A stretch of 64,000 nt of DNA from an uncultured Lachnospiraceae bacterium (GCA_902780405.1 CACZFI010000001.1:372001-436000); one strand, 5' to 3'. Positions 15,900 to 26,454 are shown, counted from the first letter of the stretch. The notes: generated by a model from the sequence alone, not told the origin. Made by a program: numbers and translations.

Positions 15900-17085
15900 A
15901 GTACTTATCTTTATCGGGGATTCTCTCATGAATCGCTCTGAACTCATCGAAGTGACGGATAAAAAGCCGTACAACCGCAGGATCGAAACTCTTACCGGCC
16001 TGCCTTACGATCTCATCATGCGCATCCTCCAAAGACCAGCCCTTCTTATAGGACCTATTGGCCGTCAAAGCATCAAATACATCACACACGGCGATCAGTC
16101 TTGCAATGTAAGAGATCTCCTCTCCCTTCATGCCGAGATATCCGGTTCCGTCCCACTTTTCATGATGCTCCTTCGCAAGTACGCAGGCAATGTGCATCAA
16201 CTGACCGGGACATCGGTTTAACAGTGCCTCACCGTATAATACGTGGGACTTCATGATCTGATACTCTTCATCAGTCAGCTTACCGGTCTTCTCAAGGATA
16301 TCCTCGCTGATCATCAGCTTGCCGATATCATGTGCCATGGCAGCCGTACTGAGCATCTCAACGTACTCTTCATCAAATCCCGACGCCCGCCCCAACACGC
16401 GCATATACTCGGCAACTCGCTTGATATGCTCACCGGTAAATTTTGACTTACTCTCGGAGATCTCCGAAAGCGCATATACAAGTCCGTTCTGGTTGGACTG
16501 CATCGTTCGGGATGTATCGATGGCGGAATTTAACGTCATGGAGTTTCTTTGTACGATGAAGTAAGAAACCACGGAAAGTGCGAACACGACTAAGATCTGA
16601 GGAACAATGAATTCCATGATCATGACATCAAAGCTGTCCGTCGGGTACGAAATAAACACCGCTCTGTACTTAAATCCGACCAGATTGGATATCACGATAC
16701 CGCAGGACATGAACAGGGATGCAAACAGTACCAGAGTCTGATTGTAATAAAGGGATGCCATCAGGATCGGGAACAGCATGATGGCGTAGACATGTACGGA
16801 AAGAAGTGTCAGCATCAGCGTTGCAGATACGGTAATACACAGGATCACAAAGACGCCGATGCTCTTCTGTGAATCCAGTTTAAAGATATTCACCAGAAGT
16901 GAGGGAATCAGAGCGACAAAGATTGCACTTCCAAAGAAGATGCGAAGCAGCGTTGCATCATACTTTGAAAAAAGGAGACAATAAACAAAACCAAGCAAGA
17001 GGATCACTGCAACAATGCGCATGCACTTTGCAGAGATCATGTTGGTCTTTTTGATATTGTCGATCATCATCTTCTGCTGATTCAT
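15898..17085 (-). CDS. Membrane HD-GYP domain protein with altered GYP motif
   Basis: About 395 residues: roughly six membrane segments in residues 20-185, then a cytoplasmic HD-GYP domain (about 205-385), the class of cyclic-di-GMP phosphodiesterases. The metal ligands look intact: HIKRV, AHDIGKL, KSHV, EHHEKWDG and DVFDAL. The GYP motif itself reads GYLG in DGTGYLG, a Pro to Leu change. GYP is linked to partner binding and specificity, so activity may differ. The start is ATG at 17083-17085, overlapping the rsfS stop as TGATG; a TTG one codon earlier is less likely. It ends the long housekeeping operon. A role in motility or adhesion would fit the PilZ protein elsewhere in the window, but that is inference. 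Confidence 0.85.
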   Translation of the reverse strand: MNQQKMMIDNIKKTNMISAKCMRIVAVILLLGFVYCLLFSKYDATLLRIFFGSAIFVALIPSLLVNIFKLDSQKSIGVFVILCITVSATLMLTLLSVHVYAIMLFPILMASLYYNQTLVLFASLFMSCGIVISNLVGFKYRAVFISYPTDSFDVMIMEFIVPQILVVFALSVVSYFIVQRNSMTLNSAIDTSRTMQSNQNGLVYALSEISESKSKFTGEHIKRVAEYMRVLGRASGFDEEYVEMLSTAAMAHDIGKLMISEDILEKTGKLTDEEYQIMKSHVLYGEALLNRCPGQLMHIACVLAKEHHEKWDGTGYLGMKGEEISYIARLIAVCDVFDALTANRSYKKGWSLEDAHDEIVRQAGKSFDPAVVRLFIRHFDEFRAIHERIPDKDKY

Positions 17086-17432
17086 CAAAGATCTCCCGGC
17101 TCTATCTGATTCGCATCGCGCCAGATATGCTCAAGGTTGTAAAACTCTCGCATCTCCAGTGTCAACACATGTACAATTATATCATAATAATCAAGTAAAA
17201 GCCACCCACCGTTTGAAGTACCTTCCTTGTGCTTCATGCGGGCACCCGCCTTCGTCATCTTTTCTTCCACCAGATCCGCAATGGCATCGAGCTGATTCTT
17301 GTTGGATCCGTCACAGATCACAAAATAATCTCCCACGGAAGAGATTCCGCGAATATCCAAAATGCGGATATCATGCGCCTTCTTATCCTCCAAAGCGGCA
17401 TATAATTCACTCAGTAATGCTTTTCCTTCCAT
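17085..17432 (-). CDS. rsfS: Ribosomal silencing factor RsfS
   Basis: A 115-residue protein of the Iojap family that binds L14 and keeps 50S from joining 30S when nutrients run short. The family pattern DIRGISSVGDYFVICDGSN near residue 25 and GGWLLLDYYDIIVHVL near 75 is clear. It follows yqeK by ten bp, the usual nadD-yqeK-rsfS order, and its stop overlaps the start of the HD-GYP gene. Confidence 0.96.
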   Translation of the reverse strand: MEGKALLSELYAALEDKKAHDIRILDIRGISSVGDYFVICDGSNKNQLDAIADLVEEKMTKAGARMKHKEGTSNGGWLLLDYYDIIVHVLTLEMREFYNLEHIWRDANQIEPGDL

Positions 17433-17441
17433 GTGACCTCC

Positions 17442-18005
17442 TCAATGTGACAGGTAATACGCATAGGTTTTTTCCGTCATCTCATCCATCTCGGCACCGT
17501 CTTTTTTCAGATATGCTATGGTGTTCTTCAGGATGTGCAGGACGCAAAAGTGCAGATCCGTAAATGCTTCCTTCCGAATCTCCTCGATCTCGGGAAGCGG
17601 TTTTCTGTTCGGTTCGATATAATCCGCCACAAAAATGATTTCTTCAAGCGTATTCATCCCCGGCTTTCCCGTTGTGTGGCAGGCGATTGCCGCAAGAATT
17701 TCCTCATCGTCTATATCGTATTTTGCCTTTGCATAATAAGCGCCGAGTTTGGCATGCAAAAGTTCCGGATTGCGTTTTTCATACTTGCTGATCGGGATAT
17801 TGTGTTTCTTTGCCTTCTCAAGACTATCCTTGCCGGAAAGGCCCTTGGCGCAGTCATGCAGGATGCCTGCAAGTCTGGCTTTTTCAACATCCACATCCCA
17901 GACCATGGCAAGCGCAGCCGCCGTATATTCCACTCCCATCGAATGAATATAGCGCTTTTCGCTCAACTTATCCTTCAGTCTTCCGAGTATTTTCTCGTAT
18001 GTCAT
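17442..18005 (-). CDS. yqeK: HD-domain hydrolase YqeK (diadenosine tetraphosphatase)
   Basis: A 187-residue HD-domain protein; relatives hydrolyse Ap4A symmetrically. The HD motif is in AGILHDCAKGL near residue 46 and further ligands are in AIACHTTG and FVADYIEPNR. I placed the start at ATG 18003-18005 (MTYEKILGRLKDKL), with AGGTGATAAG before it and four bp after the nadD stop; the reading frame extends 56 codons further, but that part overlaps nadD and looks like chance sequence. Confidence 0.92.
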   Translation of the reverse strand: MTYEKILGRLKDKLSEKRYIHSMGVEYTAAALAMVWDVDVEKARLAGILHDCAKGLSGKDSLEKAKKHNIPISKYEKRNPELLHAKLGAYYAKAKYDIDDEEILAAIACHTTGKPGMNTLEEIIFVADYIEPNRKPLPEIEEIRKEAFTDLHFCVLHILKNTIAYLKKDGAEMDEMTEKTYAYYLSH

Positions 18006-18009
18006 CTTA

Positions 18010-18636
18010 TCACCTGTATAATTCGTGTGTTTTGATATAATCGGCCACGGACGCGGGAACCAGTCCGGAAAGGTCTTCACCGCACGCTGCCTTGTTTCGG
18101 ATCTCGGTCGATGAGATCTCGTATTCCGGTGTATGAAGCAGCGTGATCCTTGCATTCGGGCAGAACGCTTCAAGCTCCGCTTTCTTCTTTAAAAGCACAT
18201 CAGCACCTGTCTGACGAACCGCCGTCAGGATTTCAACCGACGAAAGAATCTCTCCGGCTTCCCGCCAGGAATCGATGTACATAAGCGAATCTGCCCCGAT
18301 CATAAATTTGATATCAAGACCCGGATTCACGGATAGAATTTCCCGAAGCGTATCGACCGTATAGGTGTAACCTCCACGTTCCATCTCGAGCAGCGAGACC
18401 GAAGCCCACGGAAGTTCCCGTACCGCAAGTTTTAGCATGGCAAGTCGATCCTCGTCGGATACACCGTGTCCGGATTGCTTATAGTAGGTCTTGGCATTCG
18501 GCAGGAAGATCACATGGTCAAGATCCGGAAAACTCTCATACACAAACCGGGCAATGCCGATATGCCCGATATGGATCGGGTTGAAGCTTCCGCCGAAGAT
18601 GGCCACGGATTTCGATGTTGCAAAGAATTCCTCCAT
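18010..18636 (-). CDS. nadD: Nicotinate-nucleotide adenylyltransferase
   Basis: Makes deamido-NAD from nicotinate mononucleotide and ATP. The 208-residue protein has the nucleotidyltransferase motif GGSFNPIHIGHI near residue 15, GADSLMYIDSWR near 117 and the ISSTEIR motif near 178. It stands between yhbY and yqeK, the common Firmicutes order. Confidence 0.96.
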   Translation of the reverse strand: MEEFFATSKSVAIFGGSFNPIHIGHIGIARFVYESFPDLDHVIFLPNAKTYYKQSGHGVSDEDRLAMLKLAVRELPWASVSLLEMERGGYTYTVDTLREILSVNPGLDIKFMIGADSLMYIDSWREAGEILSSVEILTAVRQTGADVLLKKKAELEAFCPNARITLLHTPEYEISSTEIRNKAACGEDLSGLVPASVADYIKTHELYR

Positions 18637-18647
18637 AGAAAAACCTC

Positions 18648-18932
18648 TTACAGTTTGATCTTCGGATGTTTTTTGGAAGGACGAAACAGTACGATCTTCT
18701 TACCGATCACCTGAACGACCTCTGCATTTGTGCGCTCTGCAATGGTCTGCGCCATCTCCATCGGATCTGCCACACAGTTTTTCAAAACACCGACCTTGAT
18801 GAGTTCTCTTTTTTCAAGTGCCTCATCACAGGCAGCAACAACCTCCGGTGTCAGTGTTGCCTTCCCGATATTTAAGATCGTCTCCGTCGTCTGTGCGAGA
18901 CCCTTTAAATATGCACGCTGTTTACTGGTCAT
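18648..18932 (-). CDS. yhbY: YhbY/CRM-domain RNA-binding protein
   Basis: A 94-residue single CRM-domain protein that associates with pre-50S ribosomes. It begins MTSKQRAYLKGLAQ, then has NIGKATLTPEVV and the RNA-binding GxxG-like region near AERTNAEVVQVIGKKIVLFR. It lies between obgE and nadD, with 11-bp gaps on each side. Confidence 0.94.
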   Translation of the reverse strand: MTSKQRAYLKGLAQTTETILNIGKATLTPEVVAACDEALEKRELIKVGVLKNCVADPMEMAQTIAERTNAEVVQVIGKKIVLFRPSKKHPKIKL

Positions 18933-18943
18933 AGAAATTCCTC

Positions 18944-20242
<1,299 letters not shown>

Positions 20243-20252
20243 TCATTTCCCT

Positions 20253-20284
20253 AAAAAAAAGGCTGTCAAAAAATGACAGCCTTT
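20253..20284 (-). terminator. Intrinsic terminator after rpmA
   Basis: An 11-bp perfect stem (20258-20268 with 20274-20284, five-base loop) followed on the minus strand by eight T. It lies between rpmA and obgE, 14 bp from the obgE start codon. Confidence 0.88.
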
Positions 20285-20293
20285 CAAACTTCA

Positions 20294-20578
20294 TTAGTCA
20301 GCCTTCGGATAAATCGAAACCTGCTTCTTGTCTCTGCCCTTTCTCTCGAAACGAACCACGCCGTCTACGAGCGCAAAGAGTGTGTCGTCACCGCCGATGC
20401 CAACATTCACACCGGGATGGATCTTGGTTCCGCGCTGTCTGTATAAGATATTACCGGCCTTAACAAACTGGCCGTCTGCACGCTTCGCACCAAGACGCTT
20501 GGACTCGGAATCTCTACCGTTCTTGGTAGAACCAACTCCCTTCTTGTGAGCGAAGAACTGTAAATCCAGTCTTAACAT
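20294..20578 (-). CDS. rpmA: 50S ribosomal protein L27
   Basis: A 94-residue L27. The N-terminus [18 protein letters not shown] carries the Firmicutes-type extension. Prp removes it after LQFFA so the new N-terminus can reach the peptidyl transferase centre. A strong AAGGAGGTGTAACAG ribosome binding site precedes the ATG. It lies four bp after prp. Confidence 0.97.
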   Translation of the reverse strand: MLRLDLQFFAHKKGVGSTKNGRDSESKRLGAKRADGQFVKAGNILYRQRGTKIHPGVNVGIGGDDTLFALVDGVVRFERKGRDKKQVSIYPKAD

Positions 20579-20581
20579 CTG

Positions 20582-20905
20582 TTACACCTCCTTGTAGTGT
20601 ACTCTGAGATACTGTCCGTATTCCGACTGTAAGGTACTGATGCCGATCTCAAGGGCACCAAGCAAGGTCTCTGCCTTGATATCCGCCGGACTCATAAGCT
20701 TCAAGCGAATCCGTCCCGAAGGCGACTGCTCGTACTTAATGTCCGTATCGGAAATTGTCTCTAAGGAATTGACGGTGTTGATCACCAAAGTGGATACCGC
20801 TGCGCAGACAAGATCCTTGCCCTTCTTTGCGTATTCGGCGTGACCGTTCACGTCAAAACCAATCATTTGTTTGTCGGAATTTTCGTAAAAAATAATCTGT
20901 ATCAT
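20582..20905 (-). CDS. prp: Ribosomal-processing cysteine protease Prp
   Basis: A 107-residue cysteine protease that trims the L27 extension. The catalytic His22 in NGHAEYA and Cys34 in DLVCAAVS are visible. It sits between rplU and rpmA, the conserved arrangement in Firmicutes whose L27 has a cleaved N-terminus. Confidence 0.95.
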   Translation of the reverse strand: MIQIIFYENSDKQMIGFDVNGHAEYAKKGKDLVCAAVSTLVINTVNSLETISDTDIKYEQSPSGRIRLKLMSPADIKAETLLGALEIGISTLQSEYGQYLRVHYKEV

Positions 20906-20914
20906 ACGATAGGA

Positions 20915-21220
20915 TTATGCTGTGATCGATTCGATCTTAACTTCGGTATAAGGCTGTCTGTGACCCTGCTTCTTGTGATAGCCGGTCTTCGGCTTGAACT
21001 TGTAGACAACAACCTTCTTGGTCTTGCCTTCGCCTACTACCTTTGCCTTTACGGAAGACTTCGCAGCTGCTTCACCTACAAGCATATCCTTGTCTGTGCT
21101 AACGGCTACTACATCAAAAGATACTTCCTGTCCTTCGGAAGCATCGAGCTTTTCAACTTTAATGATGTCACCTTCAGCTACCTTGTACTGCTTTCCGCCT
21201 GTTGCAATGATTGCGTACAT
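20915..21220 (-). CDS. rplU: 50S ribosomal protein L21
   Basis: A 101-residue L21, beginning MYAIIATGGKQYKVAEGD, with the family ending HKKQGHRQPYTEVKIESI. First gene of a unit rplU-prp-rpmA with a consensus promoter and a structured leader. GGAGGTAACCTTAC lies before the ATG. Confidence 0.97.
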   Translation of the reverse strand: MYAIIATGGKQYKVAEGDIIKVEKLDASEGQEVSFDVVAVSTDKDMLVGEAAAKSSVKAKVVGEGKTKKVVVYKFKPKTGYHKKQGHRQPYTEVKIESITA

Positions 21221-21300
21221 GTAAGGTTACCTCCTTCATCATTACTCGCCAACTTTGGTGCTGCCTGATGGGCAGACTTCTACCTCGCTGTGCGGCATAC
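21221..21300 (-). ncRNA. Probable L21-type ribosomal protein leader
   Basis: The about 80-base untranslated leader of rplU includes a small perfect hairpin (21261-21265 with 21271-21275) and a conserved-looking run just before the ribosome binding site. Firmicutes rplU leaders often bind L21 to control the operon. I infer the class from its position; the fold has not been checked. Confidence 0.5.
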
Positions 21301-21306
21301 TCGAAT

Positions 21307-21335
21307 AATATAGCACCTGACAATCTTTGTGTCAA
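21307..21335 (-). promoter_or_regulatory. Sigma-A promoter of rplU-prp-rpmA
   Basis: TTGACA (21330-21335), a 17-bp spacer and TATATT (21307-21312) on the minus strand. The -35 overlaps the stop codon of the RNase G gene at 21332-21334. Confidence 0.85.
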
Positions 21336-22498
21336 GCAGTTTTTTCCTCAGAAAGTATATCCGAAAGCGGCCGGTAGACCTTCTTTCGGGTCAGTTCCAT
21401 CAGACCGAGTCTGGTCACGTCCACTGCGATGGTTTTGATGTAATCCTTGGCGACAAGTTTTTCCATGTAATGAAACAACTCTTCCGTGTCACCCGGGCGC
21501 TTCATGCTGATGAAATCCACCAGAATCATGCCGCCGATATTACGGAAACGAAGCTGCTTTGCGATCTCTTCCGCCGCTTCCTTGTTCACCTTGAGGAAGA
21601 AGGCGTCCTTGTCCCTTCCGTGGATGGCCTTTCCGGTATTGACATCGATGGAAAGGAGCGCTTCCGTCGGCTCGATCACCAGGTAGGCCCCGGACTTTAG
21701 ATGCACCTTTCTCGATGTGGCACGTTCAAGAATTTTGGACAGGTTGCAACGAACCGCAAGTCCCGGCTCTTCCGTGTCGCAGACCACAGACAGTTCGGGA
21801 AAATGTGACGCAAGACTGTCGCAGACATTCTTTCTGTCACAGACGATGGAAAGCTCTCCTCTGCTTAAGTATGCCTCGATCTGGCTGACCAAAGCATCCG
21901 TCGGCTGGGACAGGCAGGAATAAAGTGTTGCATACTTTGCCTTAGTCTCAATCTCATTTAATTTACATAATAATTTTATGGTTTCTTCTTTTAAATCATC
22001 CTCGGAAATCTCGGCCGCCATGGTCCGAAGGATGCCTCCGTAGCAGGGTGCATCCGGATGTTCTTCTTGAAAGTTCTCGCAGATTTCCGTGAACAAGGCT
22101 TTCAGACGCTTTCTGGTCTCGGTCTCAAGGATCTTGTTGGAAACACCGATCACATCAGCCTCCCGCACCACGACCGCTTCTCCCGTGAGTGAAAGCCGCG
22201 AACTGACCATCGCCTGTTTCTTCTGCAGCGGATCCTTCACCACCTGTACGGGAAACATATCACCGATGACAAGTTTTTTCTCTCCGCGATACTCCTCTAA
22301 GGGATAATAGGCTGTAACGCCGGGCAGGATATCCATAAAAGCCGCATTGATATTCGAAACGATATTGGTCACACGGCCCATATAAACACCGCCCACCATC
22401 GACGCATCCTCATAGATGCGCAGATCGGAAAGCTCACCCTCCTCATATAAAAGCGAAAGCCGCTTTCTTTTGTAGGTTGTGACAAAGAGTGTTCTCAT
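21332..22498 (-). CDS. rng: Ribonuclease G/E family protein
   Basis: A 388-residue endoribonuclease of the RNase E/G type without the scaffold tail of RNase E. An S1 domain is near residues 35-115; the DNase I-like catalytic part has Asp in LLSIDVNTGKA and the second Asp in GGMILVDFISM, so the magnesium site is intact. The zinc-link CPxC motif of longer relatives is not seen. I chose ATG 22496-22498, which overlaps the previous stop as TGATG; a TTG one codon earlier is possible. In many clostridia it lies with the radical SAM pair just upstream and rplU just downstream, as here. Confidence 0.92.
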   Translation of the reverse strand: MRTLFVTTYKRKRLSLLYEEGELSDLRIYEDASMVGGVYMGRVTNIVSNINAAFMDILPGVTAYYPLEEYRGEKKLVIGDMFPVQVVKDPLQKKQAMVSSRLSLTGEAVVVREADVIGVSNKILETETRKRLKALFTEICENFQEEHPDAPCYGGILRTMAAEISEDDLKEETIKLLCKLNEIETKAKYATLYSCLSQPTDALVSQIEAYLSRGELSIVCDRKNVCDSLASHFPELSVVCDTEEPGLAVRCNLSKILERATSRKVHLKSGAYLVIEPTEALLSIDVNTGKAIHGRDKDAFFLKVNKEAAEEIAKQLRFRNIGGMILVDFISMKRPGDTEELFHYMEKLVAKDYIKTIAVDVTRLGLMELTRKKVYRPLSDILSEEKTA

Positions 22499-23205
22499 CA
22501 AAAATCCTCTCCGGTTTCATACATGGGACGAAGAGCGTCCTCTTCGCCGAGATATGTTTCGAGTCTGTGGATCCTGCAGGAATAGAGCTCAAGCGTGATA
22601 CCCGCTGTATCCGCAAGTGCACCGATCACAAGCTCAGGTTTTAAGTTTCTGCTGCTTCCCGATGCAAGTTTCATATAGACGGCTTCCGTGACACCGACCA
22701 CGTTGGATCCGTGTACGGAAGGATCGTATAACGCAAGTTCGAAGATCATTGGCTTGATATCCACGGTAGCCTCACTACTCTTCGTCTTCTTGGTCACGCA
22801 GATCTCCGGCTTTTGCAACAATTCCTTAATGGCGTCAGACACCGCAAAGGGAACGGTTACAATGTAGTCCGTAGCGGTTACTAAAGCCATGGACGGTTTC
22901 GCATCATCCGGCAGTTTTACGATAGAGATCACCTGAATCTCCGGCGGCATTACCGCATTCAGACGCATCTTCATATCTTCCGCTGTCGTGAACGAAACAA
23001 ACTCCGCATCAAAATACTCTCCCTCGGAAGTCATACCGAGCGGCATCGGCGCCGCAAAGGAAATGATCTGATGCGGGGAAAAACCCTTGGTATAGGCGAT
23101 ATCAAGCTTTGCACGGCGGATCGCCTTCTGGAAAAAACGCATCACATCCAGGTGTCCGATGAAACGAAGCGCTCCGGTCTTGGTGTACTTAACTCTTAGC
23201 TTCAA
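22498..23205 (-). CDS. TIGR03936-type (DUF2344) radical SAM-associated protein
   Basis: A roughly 235-residue protein of the family that accompanies TIGR03960 radical SAM proteins. Typical features are KYTKTGALRFIGHLDVMRFF at the N-terminus and AYTKGFSPHQIISFAAPMPLG near 40-60. The partner function is not established. The usual GTG call at 23214 directly abuts the ribosome binding site, so I prefer TTG at 23203-23205, eight bases after GGAGG; this makes the product begin MKLRVKYTK. It overlaps the radical SAM gene by 17 bp and the RNase G gene by one base. Confidence 0.85.
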   Translation of the reverse strand: MKLRVKYTKTGALRFIGHLDVMRFFQKAIRRAKLDIAYTKGFSPHQIISFAAPMPLGMTSEGEYFDAEFVSFTTAEDMKMRLNAVMPPEIQVISIVKLPDDAKPSMALVTATDYIVTVPFAVSDAIKELLQKPEICVTKKTKSSEATVDIKPMIFELALYDPSVHGSNVVGVTEAVYMKLASGSSRNLKPELVIGALADTAGITLELYSCRIHRLETYLGEEDALRPMYETGEDF

Positions 23206-25057
23206 AACATACACCTCCTCCGTAGCAGGCTGCGCCGCAGGCGGAACACCTGCTTCTGCAGTTTTCGGTCACAACGCCTTCCTGTGCCTTCTTCCACTCG
23301 GAAAGCAGGAATTCCCGGCGCACGCCGACACCGATGTGCTCCCAGGGAAAGACCTCGTCATCGGGACGCTCGCGCTCCGTATAAAACGCCGGATCCACAC
23401 AACACTCAGCGAAGGCCTCCGTATAGCGTTCCTCTTTGAAAAACTCCGTCCAGGCATCAAAGATCGCGCCCTTTTTGTATGCCGTCATAATGACGGATGA
23501 AAGCCTTCTGTCTCCTCTTGCAAGCACACCTTCCAGGTAGGAAATCTCCGCATCATGATAGATGAATTTGAGACTCTTTCGGTTGCGCTGCTGATTGAAT
23601 GTATCCTTGACTAAATGTGCACGCCTTGTGTACTCCGTCGGATGGATCATGGGCGCCCACTGAAAGGGTGTAAAAGGCTTCGGCACAAAGTAAGACGATG
23701 ACGATGTGATCATCACTCTTCCGTTTCGTTTCTCCTTCGGCACGGTATCAAAGAACAGCTCGGAAATCTTCTCGGCCAATGCCGGGATTTCAAGCAGATC
23801 CTCATCATTCTCCGTGGGAAGCCCCATCATAAAGTAGAGCTTTACCTTATCCCAACCGCCGGAAAATGCCTGCTCGCATCCCTTCATGATCTGCTCTTCC
23901 GAGATTCCCTTGTTGATGACGTCACGCAGTCTCTGGGACCCGGCCTCCGAAGCAAATGTAAGACTGGACTTTCTGATATCCTGCACCTTGCTCATCACAT
24001 CCAAAGAAAATGCATCGACACGCAAAGAAGGAAGCGATACATTGACATGGTCCGTATCGCGAAGCGAGATCAGATACTGCAGGAGCTCGTCTAAAGACTC
24101 GTAATCGCTGGAGCTTAGGGACGAAAGGGAAATCTCCTCGTAGCCCGTGTTGTCGATCATCTGTCTGGCGTACGTTTTCAGCATGTCGACATCCTTCTGT
24201 CTGGTGGGACGATAGATCATACCTGCCTGACAGAAACGGCATCCGCGGATACAGCCGCGCATGATCTCAAGGACGATACGGTCCTGGGTCGCGCGGATAT
24301 AAGGGATAACGGGTTTCATGGGGTAAGGAGCCGCAGCAAAATCCGTCACCACCTGTCTTTGGATCGTTGCGGGAACATCGTCATACTTCGGGCGAATGGC
24401 CTCAATGGTTCCGTCGCCGTGATACGTGACCTCATACAGGGAAGGCACATAAATCCCGGGTATGCGGGAAGCCTCGCGCAAGAAAGCGCTTCTGGAAAAT
24501 CCTTTCGCCTTATGTGCCTTGTAAAGTTCGATCAGTCTGTCGTAGGACACCTCTCCCTCACCGATGTAGAAGATGTCAAAGAAATCCGCCACAGGCTCGG
24601 GATTCACCGTACAGGGGCCTCCGCCGATCACAATGGTATCCTCATCACCACGGTCCTTCGCATAGAAGGGAATTCCCGAAAGGTCGAGAATCTGAAGGAT
24701 GTTGGTATAACACATCTCGTACTGGATCGTAATTGCAAGCCAGTCGTGATCTGCCACGGGTGTCTGTGTTTCCAGCGTAAAAAGAGGGATATGCTCATCC
24801 CTCATTCTACGGTCCAGATCCGGCCAGGGGCTGTAGACACGCTCACAATAGGTGTCCTCGCGTCTGTTAAAGAGATCATAGAGAATCTGGATGCCAAGAT
24901 AGGACATACCGATCTCATAGACATCCGGAAAGCACATAGCGATCCTTACATCCACCTTTGACGGATCTTTCGATATGATGTTGACTTCATGTCCGATGTA
25001 GCGTGCCGGCTTTTCAATCTCCATCAGCACGCGGTCGGGTAAAGCCTGAATACTCAT
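23189..25057 (-). CDS. TIGR03960-type B12-binding-like radical SAM protein
   Basis: A 622-residue radical SAM enzyme. Residues about 30-200 resemble the B12-binding fold, the radical SAM core near residue 262 has the iron-sulphur motif CIRGCRFCQ, and a C-terminal part ends in a cysteine-rich tail with about six Cys (CRSRCSACGAAC and on). The reaction is unknown, though the fixed company of TIGR03936 and RNase G suggests RNA or ribosome modification. The ATG at 25055-25057 has GGAGACAATTT upstream. Confidence 0.9.
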   Translation of the reverse strand: MSIQALPDRVLMEIEKPARYIGHEVNIISKDPSKVDVRIAMCFPDVYEIGMSYLGIQILYDLFNRREDTYCERVYSPWPDLDRRMRDEHIPLFTLETQTPVADHDWLAITIQYEMCYTNILQILDLSGIPFYAKDRGDEDTIVIGGGPCTVNPEPVADFFDIFYIGEGEVSYDRLIELYKAHKAKGFSRSAFLREASRIPGIYVPSLYEVTYHGDGTIEAIRPKYDDVPATIQRQVVTDFAAAPYPMKPVIPYIRATQDRIVLEIMRGCIRGCRFCQAGMIYRPTRQKDVDMLKTYARQMIDNTGYEEISLSSLSSSDYESLDELLQYLISLRDTDHVNVSLPSLRVDAFSLDVMSKVQDIRKSSLTFASEAGSQRLRDVINKGISEEQIMKGCEQAFSGGWDKVKLYFMMGLPTENDEDLLEIPALAEKISELFFDTVPKEKRNGRVMITSSSSYFVPKPFTPFQWAPMIHPTEYTRRAHLVKDTFNQQRNRKSLKFIYHDAEISYLEGVLARGDRRLSSVIMTAYKKGAIFDAWTEFFKEERYTEAFAECCVDPAFYTERERPDDEVFPWEHIGVGVRREFLLSEWKKAQEGVVTENCRSRCSACGAACYGGGVCFEAKS

Positions 25058-25071
25058 AAATTGTCTCCGAT

Positions 25072-26436
25072 CTAGTTCTTGAAGCTGTGGATCGGTGCAG
25101 GGATTCTGCCCGCTCTTTGGACAAATGCATCGCAGGAGAAAGAATTGACCGGCATGATCGGTGCATAGCCGAGCAAACCTCCGAACTCTGCCTGTTCTCC
25201 CACACCCTTTCCGTATACGGGGATCACTCTTACAGCCGTCGTCTTCTGGTTCACCATACCGAGCGCCATCTCGTCCGCAATGATACCGGCAATGGTGGTG
25301 GCCTTCGTATCGCCGGGGATGGCGATCATGTCAAGTCCTACGGAGCATACACAGGTCATGGCCTCAAGCTTTTCGAGGGAAAGCGCACCTGCGGCAACCG
25401 CATCGATCATACGCTGATCCTCGCTTACCGGAATAAATGCACCGGAAAGTCCGCCCACATAGGAGGATGCCATCACGCCGCCCTTCTTTACCTGATCGTT
25501 TAAAAGTGCAAGTGCCGCAGTAGTTCCGGGTGCACCCGCAAATTCAAGGCCGATCTCCTCAAGGATCTCACCGACACTGTCGCCGACTGCAGGTGTCGGA
25601 GCCAGCGAAAGGTCGATAATGCCGAAGGGCACGCCGAGTCTCTCGGATGCTTCCTTGGCTACGAGCTGACCGACACGCGTGATCTTAAACGCAGTCTTTT
25701 TGATGGTCTCGCACAGCACCTCAAAGCTCTCGCCTCTTACGGCTTCAAGTGCGGACTTAACAACACCGGGACCCGATACGCCGACATTGATCACGCGATC
25801 CGCCTCGGATACGCCGTGAAATGCACCGGCCATAAAGGGATTGTCATCGGGTGCATTGCAGAATACCACAAACTTGGAACAACCGCAGGAGTCATTCTCT
25901 CTTGTAAGATAAGCGGTCTCCTTGATCATCTCACCGATCAGACGAACCGCATCCATATTGATACCGGTCTTGGTGGAACCCGCATTCACCGAAGAACATA
26001 CGCGTCCGGTCACTGAAAGCGCCTTCGGGATGGAACGGATCAAAAGCTCATCCGCCTTTGTCATGGATTTGCTTACGATGGCAGAATAACCGCCGATAAA
26101 ATTGACCTTGCAGGCAATGGCTGCCTCATCAAGCGTCTGGGCAATCTTTACGAAATCATCCTCACTCTCGCATACGGAACCGCCGACCAAGGCAATGGGC
26201 GTCACGGAGATACGCTTATTCACGATGGGGATTCCGTAAGTCTTGGAGATCTCCTCTCCCGTCTCCACGAGATCCTTGGCAGATTCCGTGATCTTTTTGT
26301 AAATCTTGTCGCAGGTATCGGAAAGATCCTTACCCACACAGTCAAGCAGGCTGATGCCCATGGTGATCGTCCGCACATCAAGGTTCATATGGCGGATCAT
26401 TTCGTTGGTTTCAATTACTTCATTGATTCCTATCAT
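25072..26436 (-). CDS. PFL family protein (UPF0210/DUF711)
   Basis: A 454-residue protein of the widely conserved PFL family, whose fold resembles pyruvate formate-lyase but whose function is unknown. Recognisable stretches include [20 protein letters not shown] near the start, [25 protein letters not shown] near 183 and AGPGTTAAL-like segments near 300. It follows an ACT-domain protein by 18 bp; this ACT-PFL pairing recurs in bacteria, so the ACT partner probably senses a small molecule for it. Confidence 0.9.
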   Translation of the reverse strand: MIGINEVIETNEMIRHMNLDVRTITMGISLLDCVGKDLSDTCDKIYKKITESAKDLVETGEEISKTYGIPIVNKRISVTPIALVGGSVCESEDDFVKIAQTLDEAAIACKVNFIGGYSAIVSKSMTKADELLIRSIPKALSVTGRVCSSVNAGSTKTGINMDAVRLIGEMIKETAYLTRENDSCGCSKFVVFCNAPDDNPFMAGAFHGVSEADRVINVGVSGPGVVKSALEAVRGESFEVLCETIKKTAFKITRVGQLVAKEASERLGVPFGIIDLSLAPTPAVGDSVGEILEEIGLEFAGAPGTTAALALLNDQVKKGGVMASSYVGGLSGAFIPVSEDQRMIDAVAAGALSLEKLEAMTCVCSVGLDMIAIPGDTKATTIAGIIADEMALGMVNQKTTAVRVIPVYGKGVGEQAEFGGLLGYAPIMPVNSFSCDAFVQRAGRIPAPIHSFKN

Positions 26437-26454
26437 TTCAAACTCTCCCGCCTC

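Noticed and set aside
18006..18173. 56-codon extension of yqeK
   Set aside because: Overlaps nadD, is Arg/Pro-rich and unlike the family; ATG at 18005 has a ribosome binding site.
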